The notes: generated by a model not told the origin, from the letters alone. DNA of 8,388 nucleotides from an uncultured Oscillospiraceae bacterium (GCA_900758315.1 CAAERF010000594.1:1-8388); one strand, 5' to 3'. Shown: positions 1 through 6,385, counted from the first letter of the stretch. A program made the numbers and translations.

Positions 1-34
1 ATTTCATTTGGATATTCCGTTTTCGATTTGCCAT
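1..34 (-). CDS. MobC-like relaxosome protein, N-terminal fragment
   Basis: Only the first 11 codons are in the window; they read MANRKRNIQMK, and the gene continues past the left edge. A GGAGG sequence lies 7 bases upstream of the ATG. This basic start resembles the small MobC-type plasmid mobilization proteins of Firmicutes elements, which bind oriT next to the relaxase. The adjacent inverted repeats at 61-143 support this role. The identification rests on a very short stretch and on context, so another small mobilization or DNA-binding protein is possible. Confidence 0.5.
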   Translation of the reverse strand, partial: MANRKRNIQMK

Positions 35-49
35 GCGCCGCCTCCGTTC

Positions 50-78
50 TTTATAAGGGTTTGGGACTATCCCAACAA
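50..78 (-). promoter_or_regulatory. Candidate promoter for the mobilization gene
   Basis: On the minus strand TTGTTG (73-78) is followed after exactly 17 bases by TATAAA (50-55). The predicted transcript start is only about 10-15 bases before the ATG at 34, so the leader would be very short. The spacer and the -35 box overlap the dyad TTGGGA-cta-TCCCAA at 61-75, which suggests that a DNA-binding protein, possibly the relaxosome protein itself, could repress this promoter. This last point is inference. Confidence 0.4.
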
Positions 79-145
79 GCAATTTTGAATTTTCAGGCAA
101 GGGACCTGAAAATCTCAAAATTCGCAAGCGGGTACTCGCTTGCTG
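61..145. other. Candidate origin of transfer (oriT) with nested inverted repeats
   Basis: Three inverted repeats are packed in 85 bases directly upstream of the MobC-like gene. First, TTGGGA/TCCCAA (61-66, 70-75). Second, a long imperfect dyad made of AATTTTGA plus TTTTCAGG (81-88, 90-97) against CCTGAAAA plus TCAAAATT (105-112, 115-122), with a 7-base loop. Third, GCAAGCG/CGCTTGC (124-130, 137-143). CTTGCT also repeats directly at 139-144 and 148-153. Such dyads next to mobilization genes are typical of oriT regions. No nick site was identified, and no relaxase is in the window. Confidence 0.5.
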
Positions 146-222
146 TGCTTGCTACCGTATCTTATCCCTACTTATAAAGCGTTACGGACACTTGAAAATA
201 CCCGCAAAAGAGCATAAAAAGA

Positions 223-266
223 CGCAAAAAATAGAAGCCACTTTACATCTTCTGTAAAGCGGCCTC
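223..266 (-). terminator. Rho-independent terminator of the XRE gene
   Basis: On the minus strand, a 13-bp stem pairs 254-266 with 234-246, with two G-U wobbles and a 7-base loop. It is followed by a U-rich tract (complement of the A-run at 225-233). It begins at the stop codon of the XRE gene and separates that gene from the oriT region. Confidence 0.85.
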
Positions 267-610
267 TATTCGTCCAGTTTGATCGCTCCGTCAATGGTTG
301 CCTCAATGATCGGCAGGTATTTTTCCGGGCAGAGCTGCAATTTGTGATTGACCCTCTGGCGCTGTTCGGTGTTCTCTGCGACCAGGGAGGGATTGAAGTA
401 CCGCTCAACCGGCAGCTTGCAAATCCGTATGAGCTGCAACACCACGGGCACGCTGGGAACCGTCTGCTCCAATTCGATATTGGCAAGATAGCGAGGATCA
501 ATGCTGACCTGTTCTGCCAATGCCCTGCGGGAGATATTCAGAGCTTCCCTTGCGGCCTTCACATCGGAGCCGAAGGTTTCAAACCCAGGACAATCTTCAA
601 TTTTAGCCAT
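266..610 (-). CDS. Small XRE-family helix-turn-helix regulator
   Basis: This 114-residue protein has an XRE/Cro-type helix-turn-helix at roughly residues 13-70. The pattern includes VKAAREALNISRRALAEQV, then a recognition-helix segment SIDPRYLANIE and a helix ending near VERYF. The C-terminal ~45 residues look helical and are unassigned. Proteins of this size and type commonly control transfer or excision genes of Firmicutes conjugative elements, and its position beside the oriT fits that. The start at 610 has AGAGGGG about 9 bases upstream. A 21-bp dyad at 629-649 could be its own operator. It has its own terminator and lies downstream of the cargo terminator on the same strand, so it is probably transcribed separately from the cargo. 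The actual target is not shown by the sequence. Confidence 0.85.
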   Translation of the reverse strand: MAKIEDCPGFETFGSDVKAAREALNISRRALAEQVSIDPRYLANIELEQTVPSVPVVLQLIRICKLPVERYFNPSLVAENTEQRQRVNHKLQLCPEKYLPIIEATIDGAIKLDE

Positions 611-628
611 ATAACATCACCCCTCTTA

Positions 629-649
629 CATTCTATATTTCATAGTATG
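629..649. promoter_or_regulatory. Operator-like dyad upstream of the XRE gene
   Basis: CATTCTAT (629-636) and ATAGTATG (642-649) form an inverted repeat with 7 of 8 positions matching, separated by 5 bases, centred about 30 bases before the XRE start. AT-rich -10-like sequences fall inside it on the minus strand. Autoregulation by the XRE protein is inferred. Confidence 0.4.
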
Positions 650-757
650 TTTTTGGAATGATGCTATATGAAGACCATCTACACTTTATAGTTCGTCCTT
701 TGCGTCTTACATTATTCGAGCAGACGAATTATATGCCAAGTCTTGTACGCTATGGTG

Positions 758-794
758 AAAAAGCAAGTACCTCCCAAAATAGATACTCGCTTTT
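758..794 (-). terminator. Rho-independent terminator of the kinase/regulator genes
   Basis: On the minus strand AAAAGCGAGTA (784-794) pairs with TACTTGCTTTT (759-769), including one G-U pair, around a 14-base loop and runs into a U-tract. It starts 7 bases after the response regulator stop and marks the end of the cargo transcription unit. The 661-757 stretch next to it shows no gene. Confidence 0.8.
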
Positions 795-800
795 CATTCA

Positions 801-1418
801 TTATATCGGTGGGATGTACCCGAACTGAAGTGCCTTTGTAACAGCTTCAACAGTTGAGGAAACAGCCAACTTCTCAAAAATATGTTGCAGATGATTTGAT
901 AGGGTTCTTTCACTCATATACAGTGCATCTGCTATGTCTTTTCGCTTTTTTCCGGTACTGATAAGCTGCAATATTTTCTTTTCCATGCTTGTCAAATCTT
1001 CGATGATGATTTCGTCTGTTTCAGCAGGAAAACAGGTTTTCCCATGCGATACATGGAGCAGCGAGGCAATCAGATCATCCGGGCCGATGTTTTTATTCAG
1101 AAAACCACATACTCCGATTTTTCTTGCTTCATGCCTATATACAGGAAGATCATACCCGGTCAAGATCATAATTTTTATATCCGGTTTTGTTTTCAGCAAG
1201 TGGGCGGCAGCCTCAAGGCCATCGGTATCGCTGAGATTTCCGAGGTTAATATCCATCAGCACAATGTCAATGTCATTTTCAGAAACGATGCTTTCTAAAT
1301 TTTCAATGCTTTGTGTTGTGATAAGTTCTCCAACCTCACTATATTCTTCCAACGCAATCGAAAGGCTTTTTGCAAAAAGCACATGATCGTCAACTAACAA
1401 AATATTGATAAGAACCAT
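801..1418 (-). CDS. NarL/LuxR-family response regulator
   Basis: This 205-residue protein has a receiver domain at about residues 4-120: acidic pair D10-D11, phospho-acceptor D56 in VLMDINL, T87 in ILTGYD and K109. It is followed by a LuxR-type helix-turn-helix at about 143-203 (LTSMEKKILQLI, then SERTLSNHLQHIFEKL). It should be phosphorylated by the kinase encoded just upstream and then bind DNA to control the transporter genes or its own. It overlaps the kinase gene by 29 bases, implying translational coupling. The start is odd: AAGGAG directly abuts the ATG at 1418 and an in-frame TGA lies just upstream, so either this ATG or a non-ATG codon slightly downstream is used. NarL-type regulators are not the usual partner of BceAB-type transporters. 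Confidence 0.95.
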   Translation of the reverse strand: MVLINILLVDDHVLFAKSLSIALEEYSEVGELITTQSIENLESIVSENDIDIVLMDINLGNLSDTDGLEAAAHLLKTKPDIKIMILTGYDLPVYRHEARKIGVCGFLNKNIGPDDLIASLLHVSHGKTCFPAETDEIIIEDLTSMEKKILQLISTGKKRKDIADALYMSERTLSNHLQHIFEKLAVSSTVEAVTKALQFGYIPPI

Positions 1419-2952
1419 CTCCTTTCATGGGTATTGTGATCTCTATGCAAATGCCGTGAGGTATGTTTGCGGAGCAGACCATTGTTCCACCCACACCTTT
1501 CACTTGTTCACTAACAGATACAATACCTTTATGTTTTTGTGGATCAACGGCGGTCAAGCTGGATAGCTCTGCTGTTCCGTTGTCACTGATCCGCAATTTT
1601 ATCACGGCCTTTTCCTGCAAAAGTGTGACCCAGGCACGATCACCGTCAGAGTGTTTATATACATTCGTCAAAAGCTCTTTTATCAAGCGGTAGACAAGCA
1701 GAGTGTATGGCTCTACCAAAAACAAAGAGTCGGGACATTCAAAAGATATAGAAACATTCTTTTGCGGAAAGCCTTGTGCAACAGCTTCGATCAAATTCAT
1801 ATAGTTTTCTTTTATTGTCAGATTTTTGAGAAGGACGGGATGATAGTCCTGCATCTGTTCACGGATGTGTATGTTCAAGTTGTCGAGGGTTTCTGTAATT
1901 ACATCTTGAATGTCGGGTCGATATGCCTTGCTCACCATATTCTTGACAGCAAGCAAATCTTGCAGCACATCATCATGGAGGAAGTTCGCAAATTCTGTTT
2001 TCAGCGCTTCTTCCTGCTGCAACTGACGCAAGGCGGATTTGTACTTACTTTCCTTAATTATCCCGGTTTCTCCATGTTTTAGGTTCTGCCCCAAAACAAT
2101 GTTGCAAACAAAAGCTACAACAGATAGAACATTAACGGAAATAAGCCACTCAGCATAGCCTGCGCCCATGCTCCAAACAAGCAAACCGAGGATAGCGGCC
2201 AATAACAGGGAAATAAACAACCGCTGCTTATGGCTGAATACTGTTGATAGGGGCGAACCGTTATGTTCTTTCAAGATAATATTATGGACGCTCATGGAAA
2301 ACAGAATAACGATCAAGTATACGGCAAAATTCTCAATGTGATCGGTGATGCCCAAGGTGGCAAAGTAGTAAACGAAGAAAGATACCCCAATGGCCACAAA
2401 TGAAAGCAGGATGGCTTTTCGCTCACTTATCAAAACAAACGCCACTCGTTTCCGATGGTAGGCGATCACAAACAATACGCAAAGGATGTACCCTACGAAT
2501 TGCAGTCCGTACATACAGGCAAAGGCCCGTTCTGATATTGTAGCACCGACAAGTGATCCGATGCAAAGGGCAAGCAGAAGTATATTTGTTGTTTTTCTGA
2601 ACTTGTATCCGCTTTCCTGAAACAGAAACATAAAAACGAATTTAATGGAAATATACCAAATGACCGGGCTTAAAAACAGGAATGCTAAATTCGCCATGCC
2701 AACTGTTTCAAAGGACAAAAGTATATACCATCCGTCCAATGCCAGCAATCCGCTGAAAAGAGACAGTATTTTGCTTTCTCTGATATTGCAGGCGCTGATG
2801 TAGGTGCTATCTATCAACATGATTGATGATAGCAGCATCGGAGCAATGCTTTTGATGCTCAACTGAGATCCTTCGTTTATAAGCCAGGACATATGGAGGA
2901 TAAGGAAAAAGTGATTTATCAATAATGCTGTTTTCAAAATGATTGATTTCAT
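1390..2952 (-). CDS. Multi-spanning HisKA_3-type sensor histidine kinase
   Basis: This is 520 residues from the ATG at 2952, chosen because AGGAGG lies 7 bases upstream; an in-frame ATG at 3000 has no comparable site. Residues 1-290 are mostly hydrophobic, with about 8-10 membrane segments and only short loops, so there is no evident extracellular sensor domain. After a helical linker (~300-320) comes the HisKA_3 dimerization helix with phospho-acceptor H326 in FLHDDVLQDL. The ATPase domain has an N-box near N430 (ELLTNVYKHS), DNG at 457-459 and a glycine-rich HKGIVSVSEQVKGVGG stretch. The protein should phosphorylate the adjacent NarL-type regulator. With the transporter genes upstream, the signal may come through the permease or from the membrane itself; this is inference. 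The long multi-pass sensor part is unlike the two-span kinases usually paired with BceAB transporters. Confidence 0.93.
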   Translation of the reverse strand: MKSIILKTALLINHFFLILHMSWLINEGSQLSIKSIAPMLLSSIMLIDSTYISACNIRESKILSLFSGLLALDGWYILLSFETVGMANLAFLFLSPVIWYISIKFVFMFLFQESGYKFRKTTNILLLALCIGSLVGATISERAFACMYGLQFVGYILCVLFVIAYHRKRVAFVLISERKAILLSFVAIGVSFFVYYFATLGITDHIENFAVYLIVILFSMSVHNIILKEHNGSPLSTVFSHKQRLFISLLLAAILGLLVWSMGAGYAEWLISVNVLSVVAFVCNIVLGQNLKHGETGIIKESKYKSALRQLQQEEALKTEFANFLHDDVLQDLLAVKNMVSKAYRPDIQDVITETLDNLNIHIREQMQDYHPVLLKNLTIKENYMNLIEAVAQGFPQKNVSISFECPDSLFLVEPYTLLVYRLIKELLTNVYKHSDGDRAWVTLLQEKAVIKLRISDNGTAELSSLTAVDPQKHKGIVSVSEQVKGVGGTMVCSANIPHGICIEITIPMKGDGSYQYFVS

Positions 2953-2958
2953 TATCCG

Positions 2959-3021
2959 ACCTCCTGTCTTTTTTATATTGTAACACACATTTTTGAACAA
3001 ACTGCGTCCGATCTCATTGTA
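2959..3021 (-). promoter_or_regulatory. Candidate promoter/leader of the kinase gene
   Basis: On the minus strand an extended -10 element, TGATACAAT, lies with its hexamer at 3016-3021. A second -10-like stretch, TGTTACAATATAAA, is closer to the gene, with ATATTGTAA on the plus strand at 2975-2983. Neither has a good -35, as expected for an activator-dependent promoter. A short palindrome AGGAAA-c-TTTCCT lies at 3024-3036. The kinase Shine-Dalgarno is at 2960-2965. These sites would let the kinase and regulator be expressed apart from the transporter. Confidence 0.3.
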
Positions 3022-3048
3022 TCAGGAAACTTTCCTCGATTAAAGTAT

Positions 3049-3084
3049 GTTAAATCGTCGAACATTCCTGTCCGACGATTTAAC
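3049..3084. repeat. Perfect 12-bp inverted repeat between permease and kinase genes
   Basis: GTTAAATCGTCG (3049-3060) and CGACGATTTAAC (3073-3084) are exact complements around a 12-base loop, starting 6 bases after the permease stop. No clear U-tract follows on the minus strand, so it does not look like a simple terminator. It may be an RNA-processing or stability hairpin, or a protein-binding dyad for the kinase promoter. Confidence 0.75.
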
Positions 3085-3089
3085 TGAAC

Positions 3090-5102
3090 TTATTTCTTCA
3101 CAATGATTTTATTGCAGGTAAAGGCCGTGAGAAAATAGTAAACGAGGTAAATAATCACCGTTAATACTATGGCAAGAATGACCGGCAGATATTGAGCAAG
3201 CGCATTGCCAAGCAAATTTTGCATGAGGGCTATTTTGTATACTACCGTGGCAAAAACACAGTCCAGCAGTCCCAACACAAAGGGAATGGTATAAAAAGTA
3301 AAGGTCTGTTTCCTGATTATCTTTTTGATCTGCTTATCTGTATATCCCATTTTTATCAGCATTTCATAATCTGCTTTCGCATCGGAAATTGCGGAAACAT
3401 TGTTGAAATATAAAATACTTCCCGATGCAATAAAAAACAGAACCACAAGAAATCCAATCAATAGGAAAGTAGAGCTGTTTATCCAGAACAGTTCATGAAT
3501 TCGGTGGGAATGACCTTGCAAATAGGGGCTGTGGTTCAGTGTTTTGCTGATCGCCGTATAGAGTTCCTCATTATCTTCAATCGCCTTTCCATTGATACTC
3601 ATTACACTTGTGGTGGGCTCAGCGTATGCCGCAATTTGATGATAAAGGCTGTCGCTGACAATTAGGGTGGCAATGCTGTTGGCAAAGGAAATGGGATTAT
3701 CAAGTGTTGTTGCCTTTACGGTTACAGGCACGATATCATTGTTTATTTCAAGTGGGTATATGTTTCCCACCTCGCTATTCCCGTTGCTATTGGGCTGATA
3801 CTTGGTCAGGATACATTCACTGTCGGCCAATTCCGGTATATCAAGGACAACATTCTTTTTCCCCTGGGCTTCCAGTAAAGAAATATATGTCGAATAGGAA
3901 ATACATTCAAAGCCGCTCTCCCGCAGGATGGTTTCATTATCTGCATCTCCTTTTGCGGTGCCAAGGCAGTATTCTGCCGGAAGATTGTTTGCGGTGGAAG
4001 TGACCTTATAAATATCGGTCTGAATGAAAGACAGACCTTCACTTTCTGGAACCGTCTGATTTATGATTCGCTTAACTGTATCGACCTGATCGGCCATTTC
4101 GATTTTGAACTCAAACTCAGAAGGAGCTATACGATCCACGGCAGCAATAGGATAATAAACTGTCAAGGCCATAACGCTTGATACCGTCAAAGTCGCCGCC
4201 GAGAGCAAAGTCAGCATAATCAATGTTTTTGCATTTGACCGGATGCGGTAAATAAAATTTGGTACGGAAATAATACTGACAGGGTTATAAAAGCTGCGCT
4301 TATTTTGCTTTCTTTTCTGCATGGCATAGGGCAGGAAAAAGGTAATGAGCAAAACTGTTCCTACTACAACCAGCAGCATTGTCAAAAGGCCAATGGGATA
4401 AAATCCCACCGTAAGCCACAAGGAGGCATTTCCCCTGAAAATGTCCAGAGCCAGCCCATACCCTGAAATTATCATAATCAATCCGAGCATAGCGGGAATA
4501 GGATGAAATTTCATAACAGGTTCCGCTTTTTTCTCAAATCGGACTAAATCGATCAGAGAAGTTTTGAGCAGGAATTTTCCATTTGAACAGCCCAAAACCG
4601 CGACGACTATCGAGATAAAGATGGCGGTTTTAGAGATTGCCTGCAAATTGAAAAAAGGGATTGCCCTGCTGTCAATAGAAAGGTTCAAAAGAACTGTTAT
4701 ACCAATAACGATCCCCTTATGAAGCAGCGCACCCAAAAGCACTCCTACAAGAAAAGCGCCGCAGCAAATTAAAATATTCTCATAAGTGAGCATGGAAAGA
4801 ATCGTAGTCCTCCGATACCCTAATAAAGCGTAAATTCCGAGTTCCTTTGTTCGCCGACGCAAAAAGAACTTATTGGAGTAGGCCATATAGAATACTACAA
4901 AAACCATCAGGAATACGGAAATAGCACTGCACATGGTTTCCACTCTGCCATTTTCGGAGATTTTTTCAAGCATGACTTCATTCATGGAAAATGAAGTAAA
5001 GGCGAAAAAGACAGTAATGACAAGCGACACAGATAGCAGATACAGCGCATAAAACGAAAAACTCTTTTTCAAATTTTTAATTGCAATAGACATAGTTTTC
5101 AT
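3090..5102 (-). CDS. BceB-like FtsX-family ABC transporter permease
   Basis: This is about 670 residues and has the BceB arrangement: hydrophobic segments near 17-37, 58-76, 108-128, 155-175, 203-220, 234-258 and 293-317, a large extracytoplasmic domain at about 318-543, then segments near 544-565, 600-622 and 638-660. The cytoplasmic RRRTKELGIYALLGYRRTTI stretch (82-101) is the FtsX-type coupling region. BceB-like permeases act with an ATPase to remove peptide antibiotics such as bacitracin or lantibiotics from their lipid targets, and also signal to a kinase. The start is ambiguous. MKTMSIAIKNLKKS at 5102 matches family starts and leaves 10 bases after the ATPase gene. An ATG at 5159 has a GGAG 5 bases upstream and would add 19 residues and overlap the ATPase gene. 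The exact substrate cannot be told from sequence. Confidence 0.93.
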   Translation of the reverse strand: MKTMSIAIKNLKKSFSFYALYLLSVSLVITVFFAFTSFSMNEVMLEKISENGRVETMCSAISVFLMVFVVFYMAYSNKFFLRRRTKELGIYALLGYRRTTILSMLTYENILICCGAFLVGVLLGALLHKGIVIGITVLLNLSIDSRAIPFFNLQAISKTAIFISIVVAVLGCSNGKFLLKTSLIDLVRFEKKAEPVMKFHPIPAMLGLIMIISGYGLALDIFRGNASLWLTVGFYPIGLLTMLLVVVGTVLLITFFLPYAMQKRKQNKRSFYNPVSIISVPNFIYRIRSNAKTLIMLTLLSAATLTVSSVMALTVYYPIAAVDRIAPSEFEFKIEMADQVDTVKRIINQTVPESEGLSFIQTDIYKVTSTANNLPAEYCLGTAKGDADNETILRESGFECISYSTYISLLEAQGKKNVVLDIPELADSECILTKYQPNSNGNSEVGNIYPLEINNDIVPVTVKATTLDNPISFANSIATLIVSDSLYHQIAAYAEPTTSVMSINGKAIEDNEELYTAISKTLNHSPYLQGHSHRIHELFWINSSTFLLIGFLVVLFFIASGSILYFNNVSAISDAKADYEMLIKMGYTDKQIKKIIRKQTFTFYTIPFVLGLLDCVFATVVYKIALMQNLLGNALAQYLPVILAIVLTVIIYLVYYFLTAFTCNKIIVKK

Positions 5103-5112
5103 TTGAGCGCGC

Positions 5113-5862
5113 CTACCTTTCTGTATCAAGCTGTGCAACTTCCTGTGTAATTGCTTCATAAAAACTCCGTCTGGGTTTTTCTCCCCTGTGTAGCTCTTTC
5201 ACGATACATCCATCTTTGAAGATCAAGATACGATCCGCATAGCTGGCTGCATACGCATCATGAGTGACCATAAGAATGGTCGTATGCAAATCTTCATTGG
5301 CTTCTTTCAATGCTTTCAATAATTCTGTGGCAGAATTGGAATCCAGTGCGCCAGTCGGCTCGTCTGCAAATAAAATACTTGGTTGCTTTACAATCGCTCT
5401 GGCCGCAGATGCCCTCTGCCGCTGACCGCCGGAAAGCTCATTTGGATATTTGTTTAGCTGCGAAGCGATACCGAAACGCTCTGCCAAACTCTGAACCATG
5501 CTGTCAATCTTCTTTGGCGGCAGTTTTTTGAGCGTAAGGGGAACGGAAATATTCTCACGGATCGTAAGACTGTCCAGAAGAAAATACTCCTGAAAAATAA
5601 AACCGAGATGATCTTTTCTGAAGTCGGCGGCATTTGTGTTGCTCAACTCATTCAGATTTACCCCGCTGATCCAGATTTCTCCGCTTGTGGGGGTATCAAT
5701 CGTGGAGAGTACATTGAGCAGCGTTGTCTTTCCAGACCCGGATGCACCCATGATACCGATAAATTCACCCTCCGCCACACGGAATGAAACTTTGCTCAAA
5801 CTGGGGCGTATGGACTTTTCATAGATTTTTGTTACTTCTTTTGCTTCCAATAATGTTTCCAT
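5113..5862 (-). CDS. BceA-like ABC transporter ATP-binding protein
   Basis: This 249-residue ATPase is complete, with Walker A GASGSGKTT (39-47), Q-loop Q91 in FIFQEYFLLDSLT, signature LSGGQ (143-147), Walker B ILFADEP (163-169) and switch histidine H201 in MVTHD. The FQEYFLLDSLT and ADEPTGALDS forms are typical of the MacB/LolD/BceA group that powers FtsX-type permeases. The ATG at 5862 has AGGAGG (complement of 5873-5878) about 10 bases upstream. It is the first gene of the cargo operon and its stop lies just before the permease start. Expression is probably controlled by the leader hairpin at 5914-5963 and by the response regulator. Confidence 0.96.
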   Translation of the reverse strand: METLLEAKEVTKIYEKSIRPSLSKVSFRVAEGEFIGIMGASGSGKTTLLNVLSTIDTPTSGEIWISGVNLNELSNTNAADFRKDHLGFIFQEYFLLDSLTIRENISVPLTLKKLPPKKIDSMVQSLAERFGIASQLNKYPNELSGGQRQRASAARAIVKQPSILFADEPTGALDSNSATELLKALKEANEDLHTTILMVTHDAYAASYADRILIFKDGCIVKELHRGEKPRRSFYEAITQEVAQLDTER

Positions 5863-5885
5863 TACAGAACAACCTCCTTATTTGT

Positions 5886-5903
5886 GATGACAATATTGTA
5901 ATC
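5886..5903. promoter_or_regulatory. Operator-like dyad just upstream of the ATPase gene
   Basis: GATGACAATATTGTAATC is an 18-bp dyad with a perfect ACAATATTGT core (5890-5899) and a single mismatched pair. It lies between the leader hairpin and the ATPase Shine-Dalgarno. The minus-strand TTACAATAT inside it is repeated in front of the kinase gene (2975-2983), which makes it a candidate response-regulator half-site or a shared -10 element. The function is inferred. Confidence 0.4.
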
Positions 5904-5913
5904 CTAACCCCAC

Positions 5914-5963
5914 AAAAAAGAATGAGTAAATCAAGCAAGAATGTTTGCGTGATTTACTCATTC
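5914..5963 (-). terminator. Leader terminator/attenuator ahead of the ABC operon
   Basis: GAATGAGTAAATCA (5920-5933) and TGATTTACTCATTC (5950-5963) form a perfect 14-bp inverted repeat. After one mismatch, GCAA/TTGC extends it by 4 bp around a 6-base loop. On the minus strand it runs straight into six U residues (5914-5919), so it terminates transcription heading toward the ATPase gene, ending about 50 bases before the ATG. It is either an attenuator in the operon leader or an insulator against read-through from the backbone. Confidence 0.8.
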
Positions 5964-6019
5964 AAAATGTCCGAAGTATTGTTATTCTTATAGAGTGAGA
6001 ATGTATAAAGTGTTCCCAT
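5954..6019 (-). CDS. Possible 21-residue leader peptide
   Basis: An ATG at 6019 opens 21 codons (starting MGTLYTF, with the Asn-rich YKNNNTSD in the middle and ending ILNE). The TAA stop is at 5954-5956, inside the first arm of the attenuator hairpin. A ribosome finishing or stalling on this ORF would cover or release that arm, the geometry expected of translation-coupled attenuation. There is no strong Shine-Dalgarno (only a weak GAG about 10 bases upstream) and no recognisable stall motif, so it may be chance. Confidence 0.22.
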   Translation of the reverse strand: MGTLYTFSLYKNNNTSDILNE

Positions 6020-6108
6020 AATAAAATCTCGTTATCATCTGCCCAGCGGCAGAAAAGAAAAAAACCGCTGCTGAGCAGATTGCTTTCCACGCGCACATAT
6101 GACTATTG

Positions 6109-6147
6109 CGGCGGTTTTGATTTTCAGAGCCGCCGTTTCTTTTGTTT
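6109..6147 (+). terminator. Terminator-like hairpin
   Basis: CGGCGG (6109-6114) pairs with CCGCCG (6130-6135) across a 15-base loop and is followed by a T-rich tail, tttcttttgttt. The large loop makes it weaker than its neighbours. Confidence 0.5.
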
Positions 6148-6184
6148 GTCGGAAACCTACGACGCCCCGGAACACCGTGTAAAG

Positions 6185-6231
6185 GCACGGCGGCAATTAG
6201 GAGGATGCCGCCGTGCTTGTTTTACTTTTTC
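6185..6231 (+). terminator. Strong rho-independent terminator
   Basis: GCACGGCGGC (6185-6194) and GCCGCCGTGC (6207-6216) form a perfect GC-rich 10-bp stem with a 12-base loop, followed by a T-rich tail. No plus-strand gene precedes it in the window, so it may once have ended a backbone gene displaced by the cargo, or it may insulate the downstream genes. Confidence 0.8.
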
Positions 6232-6299
6232 ATAGCACCCACGATCTACACCAGCTAAAAAAAGCGTAGCTCCCCCTCCGGGTAAGTCCGGTTTTGAGT

Positions 6300-6320
6300 G
6301 TGTAGTATACGGTGTAGTAT
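6300..6320. repeat. Tandem 9-bp direct repeat GTGTAGTAT
   Basis: GTGTAGTAT occurs at 6300-6308 and again at 6312-6320, 12 bases apart. A reverse-oriented partial copy, CTACACC, lies at 6246-6252. The pair sits just upstream of the terminator at 6342-6385 and could be a regulator-binding site or part of a weak promoter (TTGAGT at 6294-6299, then TAGTAT at 6315-6320 after a short 15-base spacer). Confidence 0.4.
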
Positions 6321-6341
6321 CTTGCGGTTCTGCATCCCTGC

Positions 6342-6385
6342 GCGCCCGATTGGTCTTGTACCAGTCGGGCGCTTTTTGTTGTTTT
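6342..6385 (+). terminator. Strong terminator or attenuator upstream of the sigma-like gene
   Basis: GCGCCCGATTGG (6342-6353) pairs with CCAGTCGGGCGC (6361-6372) through 12 positions including one G-U, with a 7-base loop, followed by tttttgttgtttt. It lies about 135 bases before the sigma-like gene on the same strand, so it could attenuate transcription into that gene. Confidence 0.85.

Noticed and set aside
934..1386. 150-residue plus-strand frame opposite the response regulator
   Set aside because: Shadow of the receiver/LuxR gene, whose domain motifs are unambiguous on the minus strand.
3806..4042. 78-residue minus-strand frame inside the permease gene
   Set aside because: Out-of-frame shadow of the permease external domain; no independent start signal.
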